27,962 bases of DNA from Phycisphaera mikurensis NBRC 102666 (lineage in GTDB: Bacteria > Planctomycetota > Phycisphaerae > Phycisphaerales > SM1A02): contig CAMBSR010000003.1 of NCBI GenBank assembly GCA_945870475.1, forward strand, positions 1-27,962, in the 5' to 3' direction. Made by a program: the position numbers and the translations under genes. Under the pieces are notes generated by a model. It worked only from the letters and a program-made list of their open reading frames with translations. It was not told the origin of the DNA and did not search any database. This document shows, one piece after another, positions 9,501-16,954 of this stretch. The number at the start of each line of letters is the position of its first letter. The stretch's first letter is position 1.

Positions 9501-10129
9501 ATGTCGGAGCCGAGCAGCATGGTGCCCGTGGTCTCCATGGTGACGCTCGCCAGGACAGGAATGTCCTCATGCGTCTTCCCTGCCGCGCCGATGGCGTCGA
9601 GGCACGCGTTCACCGCGCACTTCACCTGCAGGAGGTCCTGCGCCGTCTCCACGATCAGGCAGTCTGCGCCGCCGTCGATCAGGCCGCGCGCCTGCTCGCG
9701 GTAGGAGTCGAGCATGGTTTCCCACGAGGCCTGCCCCAGCGTGATGAGCTTGGTGCCCGGGCCGATGGAGCCCGCGACGAAGCGCGGACGGTCACGCGTG
9801 CTGAACTTGTCCGCGGCGGCGCGCGCGCATCTCGCTGCGCTGACGTTGAGCTCGTAGACCCACTCCACCATCTCCTGGTCGAACTCGGCGGCCACCAGCT
9901 TGTTGGAACCGAACGAGTCGGTCTCCACCACGTCCGCACCTGCGGCGAGGAAGCCCTCGTGGATCCGCTGGATCAGGTCCGGCCGGCTCTTCACCAGGAT
10001 GTCGGTGCAGTTCTCGCGTCCGAGGTAATCCTCGGGGCGGCAATCCGCGCAGGAGTGGATGCTGGTGCCCATCGCGCCGTCAAAGACCACGACGCCACGA
10101 TTCAACGCTGAGAGGAAGCCACTCTTCAT
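6533..10129 (-). CDS. metH: Cobalamin-dependent methionine synthase
   Basis: A complete 1198-residue MetH, which transfers a methyl group from methyltetrahydrofolate through cobalamin to homocysteine. Domains in order: homocysteine-binding barrel (about 1-315) with zinc cysteines Cys229 (GLNCATGP), Cys295 and Cys296 (GGCCGTTT); folate/pterin-binding barrel (about 340-620, VAERTNANGSKKF); helical cap (about 650-730); cobalamin domain with DVHDIGKN, where His746 is the lower cobalt ligand; and the AdoMet-binding reactivation domain (about 940 to the end) with YRGCRYSFGYPACPD. A low-complexity linker rich in Gly, Ala and Glu (about 893-935) joins the cobalamin and reactivation domains and is probably a flexible hinge. 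The length is close to E. coli MetH (1227). No cobalamin riboswitch is seen upstream. The methionine synthase call is firm. Confidence 0.97.
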   Translation of the reverse strand: MKSGFLSALNRGVVVFDGAMGTSIHSCADCRPEDYLGRENCTDILVKSRPDLIQRIHEGFLAAGADVVETDSFGSNKLVAAEFDQEMVEWVYELNVSAARCARAAADKFSTRDRPRFVAGSIGPGTKLITLGQASWETMLDSYREQARGLIDGGADCLIVETAQDLLQVKCAVNACLDAIGAAGKTHEDIPVLASVTMETTGTMLLGSDIAAVVNALRPFPIASLGLNCATGPTEMAEHIAYLSKHWDRAFSVIPNAGLPILVDGRTEYPLRPDAFGAAMRRYLEDYGAGIVGGCCGTTTDHIRALREVVGTRSPVTRAAVRTPGCSSLYGFTEFRQDNSFLIVAERTNANGSKKFKRLLDASDWDGLVSMAKEEMRDGSHLLDVCVDFVGRDGVKDMAEVASRYVQHVNAPLMVDSTQADVIEAALKRAGGRCIVNSINLEDGEKRLDEICPLLKRYGAACVALTIDEDMQAGMAKTADRKIEIASRIHDLFTRKWGLDENDLFFDPLTFTIATGNDEDRRLGLETLEGIRRISETFPKCQILLGLSNISFGLKPAARAVLNSVFLHEARARGLTAAIVHASKILPENRIPPEQWEAAKWLVFDRRGAERPEGMPETFDPLLHFIGLFPDGAETTEVRKTLADLPVEEALQRHIIDGEDKDLEGTLNRGLEKYGPLEIINEHLLAGMKVVGDLFGEGKMQLPFVLQSAGVMKKAVAILQPHMEKAGATGQAKARIVLATVSGDVHDIGKNLVDIILTNNGFEVHNIGIKQPLSTMLEAVERVKADALGMSGLLVKSVAVMEQNLHEMNERGIDVPVMLGGAALTRHYAEGKLRSIYKGPLYYGKDAFEGLSVCDALAANTLAAVDAQIDERLGKRRAVDAKVAASRTCVVGKEPAGGTAVIESVDGGAASRGEQGSGGTEGARPAEGVETVERIPEPPFWGARVVEHVQLDEIFPFINHNALFRGQWGFKQGDLETKAYEALLENEARPALARLQKQAKDEGDAFLQPKVVYGWFPCAAEGQDLVVYDPTDPARELERFTFPRQRSGRGLCISDFFRGDGTRDVVGFTCVTMGPNASARAKRLFDSNAYTEYLYTHGFGVECAEALAELWHKRMRAELGIGHDDSAKIRELFQQKYRGCRYSFGYPACPDMADQEKLWRLLQPERIGCRLTENFQIDPEQSTSAIVVHHPGAGYFAV

Positions 10130-10173
10130 GGGAATGCCAAGAACCTACACCACCCGGGCGCGGCATTCAACCG

Positions 10174-10195
10174 TCCATCCGGATGAACGGATGGA
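10174..10195. promoter_or_regulatory. Palindrome in the metH upstream region
   Basis: A perfect 8-bp inverted repeat, TCCATCCG and CGGATGGA, separated by 6 nt. It lies 45 bp before the metH ATG, between metH and the divergent regulator gene. A TATAAC on the minus strand at 10213-10218 could be a metH -10 element, which would put the palindrome in the early leader. Either an operator or a small RNA hairpin is possible. Confidence 0.35.
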
Positions 10196-10245
10196 ACAGG
10201 TGGGAGTTTCTGGTTATAGGACAACCAAGTCGGTATCCCTCCGGC

Positions 10246-10292
10246 CGTCAAACCATTGACGAAATGCAACCGCTGTCAACGGTGACTAGACT
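10246..10292 (+). promoter_or_regulatory. Candidate operator and -10 of the regulator operon
   Basis: A 16-bp palindrome, CGTCAA-ACCA-TTGACG (10246-10261), is followed by a further GTCAA half-site (10275-10279). TAGACT (10287-10292) lies 9 nt before the ATG at 10302 and may be the -10 of a leaderless transcript. The repeated GTCAA/TTGAC half-sites next to a winged-helix regulator gene suggest autoregulation. That link is inference. TTGACG is too far (25 bp) from TAGACT to be its -35. Confidence 0.4.
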
Positions 10293-10301
10293 GCCCGCCC
10301 C

Positions 10302-10973
10302 ATGCCTCGTCCCGCACGCCTGCAGATCAAGTCACCCGCCGCATGGCGAGTGATCCTGTCGCCGGTGCGTCGCGAGATCGTCGAGGCGATGCAGGAGCTC
10401 GGCCCCTGCCCGATCGCAGACGTCGCCGCCGCAAGCGGTCGCCCGGCCGACGCGCTCTACCGACACGTGTCCATCCTGGTCAAGGCGGGCTTCCTGGTCG
10501 ATGCCGGCACACGCAAGGGCAAGCGCAATCCGGAGCGACTGTACGACGCCGCCGCCAACGACTTCCTCGCCCCGAACGTGCGGCGAGCCGGCGCCGCCGA
10601 CGAGCGCCAGATGATTGCAGCCACCGCCGAGGCACTTGCGAAGGCGACCGCACGATCGATGCGGGCATCGGCGACGGCCGGACGCCTTGAGTGCGACGCA
10701 GCAGCGCGGAACTTCGCGGTGACCCACTACCTGACGTGGCTGACACCCAGCCGATTCGAGGAGGTCCGCAGCCTGCTGCTGCGAATCAACGAGATCATCG
10801 AAGCAGGCCGGCGCGAACAGGTCGGCGAGCTCTACGAGTCGCTCGCCATCCTGACGCCCGTGACGCGCGCGCGCGGCACGCACGCGCGCCCCACGCCGAA
10901 GACAGCGACCGCCCCGCGCACAACCACGAAGAACGCCGCCCCACGCCGGGCCCGAAAGAAGAACACCCGATGA
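10302..10973 (+). CDS. Winged-helix transcriptional regulator (ArsR-like)
   Basis: A 223-residue DNA-binding protein. Residues about 14-75 form a winged helix: SPVRREIVEAMQ, then DVAAASGRPADALYRHVSILVKAGFLV as turn and recognition helix, then a basic wing (TRKGKRNPERLYD). This resembles ArsR-type regulators that bind palindromic operators as dimers. No metal-binding cysteine pair of the classical ArsR type is seen, so the signal is unknown. The middle part (about 90-180) is helical and probably mediates dimerisation. The last 40 residues are a disordered tail rich in Arg, Lys, Thr and Pro. The stop overlaps the start of the S41 peptidase gene (ATGA), so it leads a co-transcribed set. The start has no Shine-Dalgarno sequence and a TAGACT 9 nt upstream. 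Confidence 0.85.
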   Translation: MPRPARLQIKSPAAWRVILSPVRREIVEAMQELGPCPIADVAAASGRPADALYRHVSILVKAGFLVDAGTRKGKRNPERLYDAAANDFLAPNVRRAGAADERQMIAATAEALAKATARSMRASATAGRLECDAAARNFAVTHYLTWLTPSRFEEVRSLLLRINEIIEAGRREQVGELYESLAILTPVTRARGTHARPTPKTATAPRTTTKNAAPRRARKKNTR

Positions 10974-12493
10974 ACCGACCAACCGCCGCCTTCGCCGCCA
11001 CGTGCGCCATTTCACTGCTCCTGGCGGCATCGCCGTCCGGGCAGGCGCCCGCCGCGCCTGCAAGCCCCGCCGCAACGGATGCCAACCAGGATGCGGTCCG
11101 CACACGCAATGCCGCCACCTTCGAGGCCGTCTGGACCACCGTGCGGGACACGCACTGGGACCCGACGCTCGGCGGCGTCGACTGGCCGGCCGTGCGCGCC
11201 GAGCTGCTGCCCCGCGCGGAAGCCGCCGCGGACGATGCCGCGCTGCGCGTCGTCCTGATGGATGCGCTCGGTCGCCTGAAGCAGAGCCACTTCACGATCA
11301 TCCCCGGTGAACTCTCCGCGGCCACCGAGGATGAACCGGCAAACACGCCGGGTGCGGCGAACACCACGAGCGACACGCCAGCATCCACGCCATCGACCGA
11401 CGCACCGCGCGCCGGCGACAACACGCCCGATCAGCCCGCCGCCACCCCCGCGCCCCGCCCCACGCGCGTCGCGCGCGAGGGCCACTGCGGCGCCACCGTT
11501 TCGTTCATGGCACGCGCCGGCGCCACCAACCTCTGGGACGCCGTGGTGACGGCGGTCGAGCCGGGCTCGCCCGCGGAGAAGGCCGGCATCTCCCCCGGCA
11601 TGCGCGTGGCGGCCATCGACGGCAGGCCCCTCGGCGAACGCCTTCCACCGGGCGATGGCCTCGAGCGCTACGAGCGCGCGCAGGTGGCCTATGCGCTCAC
11701 CACCGCGGATCCGGGCACCACACGCACGTGGCGCATCGAACCCATCGGCGCCGAAGGAAGCGACGTGCCGGTGACCTACGCCGCGGACGAGCGCCCGCAC
11801 AGCAAGTTCGGCTCGCTGCCCTCGCTTCCCACCGAGCTCACCTGGCGCCACCTGGACCAGACCGAGCGTGAACGCTGGGGCGGCGGAAACCATGAGATCG
11901 GCTTCATCCGCTTCAATATCTGGCTGATCCCCGTGGCACGCCCGTTCGACCAGGCGATGGACACGCTGCGCACCGCCGACGGCATCGTCATCGACCTGCG
12001 CGGCAATCCGGGCGGCATCGGCGCCATGGCCATGGGCATCGCCGGCCACTTCACGCCGCAGATCAGCGACCTCGGCGAGATGCGCACGCGCGACACCACG
12101 CTCCACTTCAACACCAACCCGCGCCGCGTCAGCACCACCGGCGTGGCGGTGCAGCCGTACACCGGCCCCGTGGCCATCCTGGTGGACGATGCCACCGCAA
12201 GCACCAGCGAGATCTTCGCCGGCGGCATGCAGTACCTCGGGCGCGCCAAGGTGTTCGGCGAGCGCACCGCCGGCGCCGCACTCCCCGCCATCATGCTACC
12301 GTTGCCCAACGGCGACGTCTTCCTGCACGCCGTGGCCGACTATCGCCTTCCCAACGGCAATGCGCTCGAGGCCTCCGGCGTGAAGCCCGACAACGCGCGC
12401 CCGTACAACCGCGCCGACTACGCACGCGAGGGCGACCCCGCCCTCGCCGAAGCCGTGCGCTGGATCGCCGCGCAGCCCACGGCGGTCCGCTGA
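10970..12493 (+). CDS. Secreted S41-family serine peptidase with PDZ domain
   Basis: A 507-residue exported peptidase. A signal peptide (about 1-26) is followed by an alpha-helical N-terminal region with QSHF (His107), a Thr/Pro/Ala-rich linker (about 117-165), a PDZ domain (about 170-265, with PGSPAEKAGISPGMRVAAIDG) and the S41 core. The core carries IDLRGNPGG (341-349) and ATASTSEIFAGG, with Ser413 as nucleophile. Where CtpA/Tsp peptidases carry their catalytic Lys this protein reads GERTAGA, so the Ser-Lys dyad is absent; His107 may be the base instead, as in the tricorn-like S41B group. The start overlaps the stop of the regulator gene (ATGA), which fixes it. Function in envelope protein turnover is inferred from export and family. 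Confidence 0.9.
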   Translation: MNRPTAAFAATCAISLLLAASPSGQAPAAPASPAATDANQDAVRTRNAATFEAVWTTVRDTHWDPTLGGVDWPAVRAELLPRAEAAADDAALRVVLMDALGRLKQSHFTIIPGELSAATEDEPANTPGAANTTSDTPASTPSTDAPRAGDNTPDQPAATPAPRPTRVAREGHCGATVSFMARAGATNLWDAVVTAVEPGSPAEKAGISPGMRVAAIDGRPLGERLPPGDGLERYERAQVAYALTTADPGTTRTWRIEPIGAEGSDVPVTYAADERPHSKFGSLPSLPTELTWRHLDQTERERWGGGNHEIGFIRFNIWLIPVARPFDQAMDTLRTADGIVIDLRGNPGGIGAMAMGIAGHFTPQISDLGEMRTRDTTLHFNTNPRRVSTTGVAVQPYTGPVAILVDDATASTSEIFAGGMQYLGRAKVFGERTAGAALPAIMLPLPNGDVFLHAVADYRLPNGNALEASGVKPDNARPYNRADYAREGDPALAEAVRWIAAQPTAVR

Positions 12494-12538
12494 ACGCCGA
12501 CGAACACCTACCATCACCTTCCACCGGAGAACCAAACC

Positions 12539-13534
12539 ATGATCACCCGCACCATCCGATCCTTCCTCCCCGTCGCCACCCTCGCGTTGACCACGCTCGC
12601 CTTCGCGCAGGGAACGCCCGCCGCGACGCCCGCGGTAGCACCTGCCACCACCACCGCGAAGCCCGCCGTTGTGGCTCCCGCCAAGGATGCCGGTGACACC
12701 GCAGCCCCTGCGGTCGCCGTGCCCGGCCCCGCGAAGGCCGAGCCGCTGACGGCGCCCAAGTTCAAGGAAGTGAAGTTCGAGGGCGCCAAGCCCACCGCCA
12801 AGGAGATCCTCGAGAAGCACGTCGCCGCCACGGGCGGCATGAAGGCCTGGGAAGCCAAGAAGAGCATGACCTCCAAGGGCGGACTCGAAGTCCCCTCCGT
12901 CGGCCTCAAGGGCGCGATGCAGATGCAGGCCATGATGCCCGACCGCGTGACCATCACCATGGACCTCCCGGGCATGGGCCAGACGCGCACCGGCTTCGAC
13001 GGCACCACGGGCTGGACCATCGACCCGATGCGTGGCCCCGCGCTGATGGAACCCGCGGAGCTTGCCAACCTGAAGCGCGATGCCAACTTCCGTCGCGATC
13101 TTGAGCTGGCCGCCAAGCCTGAAGTCGCCACCGTGGCCGGACTGGTGGAGTTCGAGGGCCGCCCCTGCTGGCAGCTCACCGTGAAGATGCCCGGCAGCGA
13201 GCCCGCCGACAACTTCTACGACCAGGAGACCGGCACCATGTCCGGCATGTCGATGATGGCGGCCACGCCCATGGGCCAGATCCCCGTCATCCTCGTCATG
13301 GCCGACTACAAGGACTTCGGCGACGTGAAGGTGCCCACCAAGTCCACCACCAAGGTGATGGGACAGACGCAGCTCATGACCGTCGACTCGGTGAGCTGGG
13401 ATCCCGTCGACGCGAAGGCGTTCGACCTTCCCGCGGAGATCGCCGCACTGAAGCAGGCGCCTGCCGCGCCCGCAGCGCCGGCCAAGGCCATCCCCGCGCA
13501 GCCCGCTGCCCCGGCAGCACCTGCCACGAAGTGA
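12539..13534 (+). CDS. Secreted LolA/LolB-like protein, unknown function
   Basis: A 331-residue exported protein with a signal peptide (about 1-24, cleavage near FAQG). A low-complexity Ala/Pro/Thr stretch follows to about residue 70, then a beta-rich domain to about 300 and a second Ala/Pro-rich tail. The domain includes TGGMKAWEAKKSMTSKGGL, RTGFDGTTGWTIDPMRGPALM and EFEGRPCWQLTVK. The FDGxxGW-DPMxGP pattern and the alternating hydrophobic strands suggest a lipoprotein-carrier fold like LolA/LolB, but this is a fold-level guess and no lipid partner is shown. A GGAG 9 nt before the ATG supports the start. It lies 45 bp after the peptidase gene and 19 bp before the ABC ATPase gene, so the five genes are probably one transcript. 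Confidence 0.8.
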   Translation: MITRTIRSFLPVATLALTTLAFAQGTPAATPAVAPATTTAKPAVVAPAKDAGDTAAPAVAVPGPAKAEPLTAPKFKEVKFEGAKPTAKEILEKHVAATGGMKAWEAKKSMTSKGGLEVPSVGLKGAMQMQAMMPDRVTITMDLPGMGQTRTGFDGTTGWTIDPMRGPALMEPAELANLKRDANFRRDLELAAKPEVATVAGLVEFEGRPCWQLTVKMPGSEPADNFYDQETGTMSGMSMMAATPMGQIPVILVMADYKDFGDVKVPTKSTTKVMGQTQLMTVDSVSWDPVDAKAFDLPAEIAALKQAPAAPAAPAKAIPAQPAAPAAPATK

Positions 13535-13553
13535 CACGCCAACGGATCTCCCC

Positions 13554-14501
13554 ATGACCACCGCCGCCGTCCACCTCAGTTCCGTCCGCAAGCGCTTCGG
13601 CAAGACCGAGGCCGTGCGCGGCATGGACCTCGTGGTGCCGGAAGGCTCGCTCACGGGCTTCATCGGCCCCAACGGCGCGGGCAAGAGCACCACGATCCGG
13701 ATGATCATGTCGATCATCCATCCGGACGAGGGCTCGGTGGAGGTGCTGGGCTCCGATGCCATCGCCGCCAAGGACCGCATCGGCTACCTGCCCGAGGAGC
13801 GCGGCCTGTACCGGCGGATGCGCGTCACGGAGTTCCTGAAGTACATGGCCACGCTCAAGGGCCTGCCCTCCGCGGGCCTCGGCGCGCGCGTGCACGCGTG
13901 GCTCGAGCGCGTGCAGCTGGCGGAAGCGGCCAAGAAGCGCTGCCAGGAACTCTCCAAGGGCCAGCAGCAGAAGGTCCAGTTCGTCGCGAGCGTGATCCAC
14001 GACCCGGACCTCATCATCCTGGACGAGCCATTCAGCGGGCTCGACCCCGTGAATGCGCGGCTCATCAACCGGCTCATCCGCGACCTGCATGCACAGGGCC
14101 GCACCATCATCTTCAGCACGCACGTGATGCACCAGGCGGAGCAGCTCTGCGACCGCATCGTCCTCATCAACCGCGGCGAGAAGATCCTGGACGCATCCAT
14201 GCCGGAGATCCACACGCGGTTCGACCCGCGCACGGTGCTGGTGGAACCCAGCTCGCACAATGCCGCGGAGGCAGCGCGGCTGGCCGCCCTGACCGGCGTG
14301 GAACGCGTGCAGTGGATCGCCGACCGCCACATGGCCGAGCTCAGCGTGGCGCGCGAGGCGGATCCGCAGGCGGTGATGCGCGCGGCGATCGGCATGATGC
14401 CGGTGCGCACGGTGGAACTCAGGAAGACCACGCTCGACGACGTGTTCGTGGAGCTTGTCGGCGAGGCGATGCCCGCCAGCGAGGAGTCGGGCAATGGCTG
14501 A
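13554..14501 (+). CDS. ABC transporter ATP-binding protein (NatA type)
   Basis: A 315-residue ATPase subunit. Seen in order: Walker A GPNGAGKS (38-45), a Q-loop region reading YLPEERGLY as is usual in the NatA group, signature LSKGQQQK (133-140) with the Gln-rich form of that group, Walker B LIILDEP (153-159), D-loop SGLD and the switch His190 (FSTH). The last 90 residues form the C-terminal regulatory extension found in NatA-like ATPases. It pairs with the permease gene downstream, which overlaps it by 8 nt. NatAB pumps export sodium in Bacillus; the family also includes exporters of other compounds, so the substrate here is open. Confidence 0.95.
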   Translation: MTTAAVHLSSVRKRFGKTEAVRGMDLVVPEGSLTGFIGPNGAGKSTTIRMIMSIIHPDEGSVEVLGSDAIAAKDRIGYLPEERGLYRRMRVTEFLKYMATLKGLPSAGLGARVHAWLERVQLAEAAKKRCQELSKGQQQKVQFVASVIHDPDLIILDEPFSGLDPVNARLINRLIRDLHAQGRTIIFSTHVMHQAEQLCDRIVLINRGEKILDASMPEIHTRFDPRTVLVEPSSHNAAEAARLAALTGVERVQWIADRHMAELSVAREADPQAVMRAAIGMMPVRTVELRKTTLDDVFVELVGEAMPASEESGNG

Positions 14502-15870
14502 GCGACGCAGCAACGGCGCCATGCGCAAGATCTGGGCCGTGGCGTTCCGCGAGGTGCGCCACACCGTCCTCACCAAGGGCTTCATCTTCGGCGCGCTGGT
14601 GGTGCCGGTCCTCATGTTCGGCGCCATCGCCGCCATCGGGTTGCTGGTGGGCATGCAGGTGGCGCCGGTCTCCGGCACGGTGGCGCTCATCGATCCGAGC
14701 GGCAGCGTGGCGGAGTTCGCCCGCACGGAACTGACGCCCGAGCAGGTGGCGAAGGACATGGAGGAGATGCTCCGCCGCAACGCGGAGTTCAAGTCGCTGG
14801 GCGCCGCCACGGGAACGCAAGCCTCGGCCGTGCTGCCCTCGTTCGAGGTGAAGGTGGACTCCATCACCGACACCGCGCGCACCGAGGAACTGCGTGCCAA
14901 GGTGCAGGACGGCGAACTGCTCGCGCTCGTCATCGTCCCGCCCGAGGTGCTGCAGGCGAACCCGGTGGATGCCGAGGGAAACCCCGCGACGTTCACGCTC
15001 ATCGTCCCCACCAAGAGCGCACCGCGCACCACCGCCACCATGGAGAAGTGCCTGGCGCGCGCCATCGTGAAGGCACGCGTCAAGCTGGCGGGGAACGACT
15101 ACACGTCGCTCAACTCGCTGCTCGAATCGCCGCAGACCAACGTGCGCCGCCTCTCCGCGGAGGGCGCGGAATCCGACGAGAGCCGGCTCACCAAGACGCT
15201 CCTCCCGATGGGCTTCATGATGCTCATCTGGATCACCACCTTCACGAGCGGCCAGTACCTCCTCACCACCACCATCGAGGAGAAGGCCAGCAAGGTGATG
15301 GAGGTGATGCTGAGCGCCGTGAGCCCCATGCAACTTCTCTGCGGCAAGATCCTGGGCTACGCCATGGTCTCCATGCTGATGCTCGGGATGTACGGCGCGC
15401 TCGGCGTGGCGGCCCTCACCGCCGCCGCCATGGGCGACCTGGTCTCGCCCGGGATGATCCTCCTGATGATCGTCTACTTCATCATGTCGTACGCATTCGT
15501 CGCCACCATCATGGCAAGCGTGGGCAGCGCGGTGAACGACCTGCGCGAGGCGCAGAGCCTGGTGACGCCGGCGATGCTCGTCCTCACCATCCCGCTCATG
15601 CTGTGGCTTCCCATCAGCGAGCAGCCCAACGGCATGCTGGCCACGGTGGCGAGCTTCATCCCGCCGGCCATCCCCTTCGTCATGGTGCTGCGCGTCACCG
15701 CCAGCAGCGAGCCGATCGCGGCGTGGCAGGTGGCCCTCAGCATCGTCTGGGGCTTCGCCTGGGTGGCGGTCTTCATGTGGGCGGGCGCCAAGATCTTCCG
15801 CGTGGGCGTCCTCATGCAGGGCAAGCCGCCCACGCCGCGCGAACTGCTCAAGTGGATCCGGATGGCCTGA
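14494..15870 (+). CDS. ABC-2 type permease (NatB-like)
   Basis: A 458-residue integral membrane subunit. One helix lies near the N-terminus (about 30-53), followed by a large extracytoplasmic domain (about 55-230) and five or six further helices to the C-terminus. This is the usual layout of the ABC2_membrane_3/NatB group. The conserved EEKASKVMEVMLSAVSPMQLL stretch after the second helix is a coupling element typical of these permeases. The ATG at 14494 is preferred because a GAGGAG lies about 7 nt before it and because it overlaps the ATPase stop (ATGGCTGA); a later ATG at 14521 is possible. With the ATPase it forms an exporter that may act together with the secreted peptidase and LolA-like protein upstream; that link rests only on gene order. 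It converges on the type III polyketide synthase gene with a 19-bp gap. Confidence 0.92.
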   Translation: MAERRSNGAMRKIWAVAFREVRHTVLTKGFIFGALVVPVLMFGAIAAIGLLVGMQVAPVSGTVALIDPSGSVAEFARTELTPEQVAKDMEEMLRRNAEFKSLGAATGTQASAVLPSFEVKVDSITDTARTEELRAKVQDGELLALVIVPPEVLQANPVDAEGNPATFTLIVPTKSAPRTTATMEKCLARAIVKARVKLAGNDYTSLNSLLESPQTNVRRLSAEGAESDESRLTKTLLPMGFMMLIWITTFTSGQYLLTTTIEEKASKVMEVMLSAVSPMQLLCGKILGYAMVSMLMLGMYGALGVAALTAAAMGDLVSPGMILLMIVYFIMSYAFVATIMASVGSAVNDLREAQSLVTPAMLVLTIPLMLWLPISEQPNGMLATVASFIPPAIPFVMVLRVTASSEPIAAWQVALSIVWGFAWVAVFMWAGAKIFRVGVLMQGKPPTPRELLKWIRMA

Positions 15871-15889
15871 GCGGCGGGCGCTGCACGCG

Positions 15890-16954
15890 CTAGGCCAGGA
15901 GCAGCGCTTCGCCTGCGATTCCAGGCCCGAAGGCCAGTGCCACCCACGGCCGCGGGATGCCGCGCTCGAGCATCGCACGCATGATGAAGAGGAGCGTCGC
16001 GCTCGACATGTTGCCGAAGTCGCGAAGGATGGCACGGCTTGATTCGCCGTGGCGGGGTTCGAGCGCCAGCGACTCGAGCACCGCGTCGATCACGCGCGGG
16101 CCGCCGGGATGGATCGCCCATCCGCCCACTGCCATCGGGTCGATGGCTTCTTCCGCGAGGATCCCCCGCACCCACGGTCCCACTCCGCTTCGAAGGAGGT
16201 CCGGCACGGCCGCGCCGAGCGTCATCTCGAACCCGTGGTCTCCGACTTCCCAGGCCATCTCGGCCACGGACCCTTCCATGAGCACGCTGTCGGAGCGCAC
16301 GAATCGCAGTGCATCGCCGGGGCCATCCGCGGCCACCACCGCGGCAGCCACGCCGTCGGCGAAGAGCGTGTTGGCGATCAGTCGATCGAGGCGTGCGCCG
16401 TAATGGAGGTGCGCGGAACTGATCTCCGCACAGACCACGAGCACCCGCGCGGCGGGATCGGCGCGCACGAAGGCGGCGGCCACCGAGAGCGCGTTGACCG
16501 CCGCGTGGCAGCCCATGAAGCCGACGTGGGTGCGCCGGCATGAACGCGGCAGGGCGAGCTCTTCGATCAGCCACTGGTCGATGCCGGGTGCCACGAAGCC
16601 CGTGCACGACGCGGTCACCACGTGGGTGATGCTTGCCGCTGCGACGCCTGCCGTTTCCAGCGCCTCGCGCCCGGCACGCACGGCGAGCGGACGCACCGCA
16701 GCGGCCCAGAGCCGCATGCGCTCCGCGGTGCCGGGGCCGCCGGCCTGCGGGTCCTTGGCATAGAAGGCGGACCCATCGGGGGCATCGGCGCCGGCACACC
16801 GCCGCGCGTCGATCCCGCTGCGCTCGGCGAGGCGCGCCGTGACCCCCGGCGCCACGGACGCAGGCGCGATCCGCTGCGCGATGGACATCCAGTCCTCGCG
16901 GGTCAGCCGACGGTCGGGAGCGGTGCATGCAATGGAGAGGATGGCCGGATTCAA
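15890..16954 (-). CDS. Type III polyketide synthase
   Basis: A 354-residue chalcone/stilbene-synthase-like homodimeric enzyme that condenses an acyl-CoA starter with malonyl-CoA units and cyclises the product to a pyrone, resorcinol or phloroglucinol. The triad is intact: Cys149 in GFMGCHAA, His282 in GWAIHPGG and Asn315 in DFGNMSSAT. ASCTGF (116-120 region) and GDHGFEMTLG are also conserved. The start is a TTG at 16954, chosen because GGAG lies 7 nt upstream, because TTGA overlaps the stop of the preceding gene, and because it gives the normal family length; the ATG of MSIAQ would cut conserved N-terminal residues. It is the last gene of a three-gene operon with an FAD oxidoreductase and a methyltransferase, which fits a pathway for phenolic lipids, alkylpyrones or quinones. 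Confidence 0.93.
   Translation of the reverse strand: MNPAILSIACTAPDRRLTREDWMSIAQRIAPASVAPGVTARLAERSGIDARRCAGADAPDGSAFYAKDPQAGGPGTAERMRLWAAAVRPLAVRAGREALETAGVAAASITHVVTASCTGFVAPGIDQWLIEELALPRSCRRTHVGFMGCHAAVNALSVAAAFVRADPAARVLVVCAEISSAHLHYGARLDRLIANTLFADGVAAAVVAADGPGDALRFVRSDSVLMEGSVAEMAWEVGDHGFEMTLGAAVPDLLRSGVGPWVRGILAEEAIDPMAVGGWAIHPGGPRVIDAVLESLALEPRHGESSRAILRDFGNMSSATLLFIMRAMLERGIPRPWVALAFGPGIAGEALLLA

Noticed and set aside
6560..10111. Open frame of 1183 codons on the plus strand across metH
   Set aside because: Antisense shadow caused by strong GC codon bias; the product is a low-complexity string rich in Arg, Ala, His and Val, while the minus-strand frame encodes a textbook MetH.
10130..10301. 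Cobalamin riboswitch upstream of metH
   Set aside because: The gap is too short and I find no B12-box-like sequence on the minus strand.
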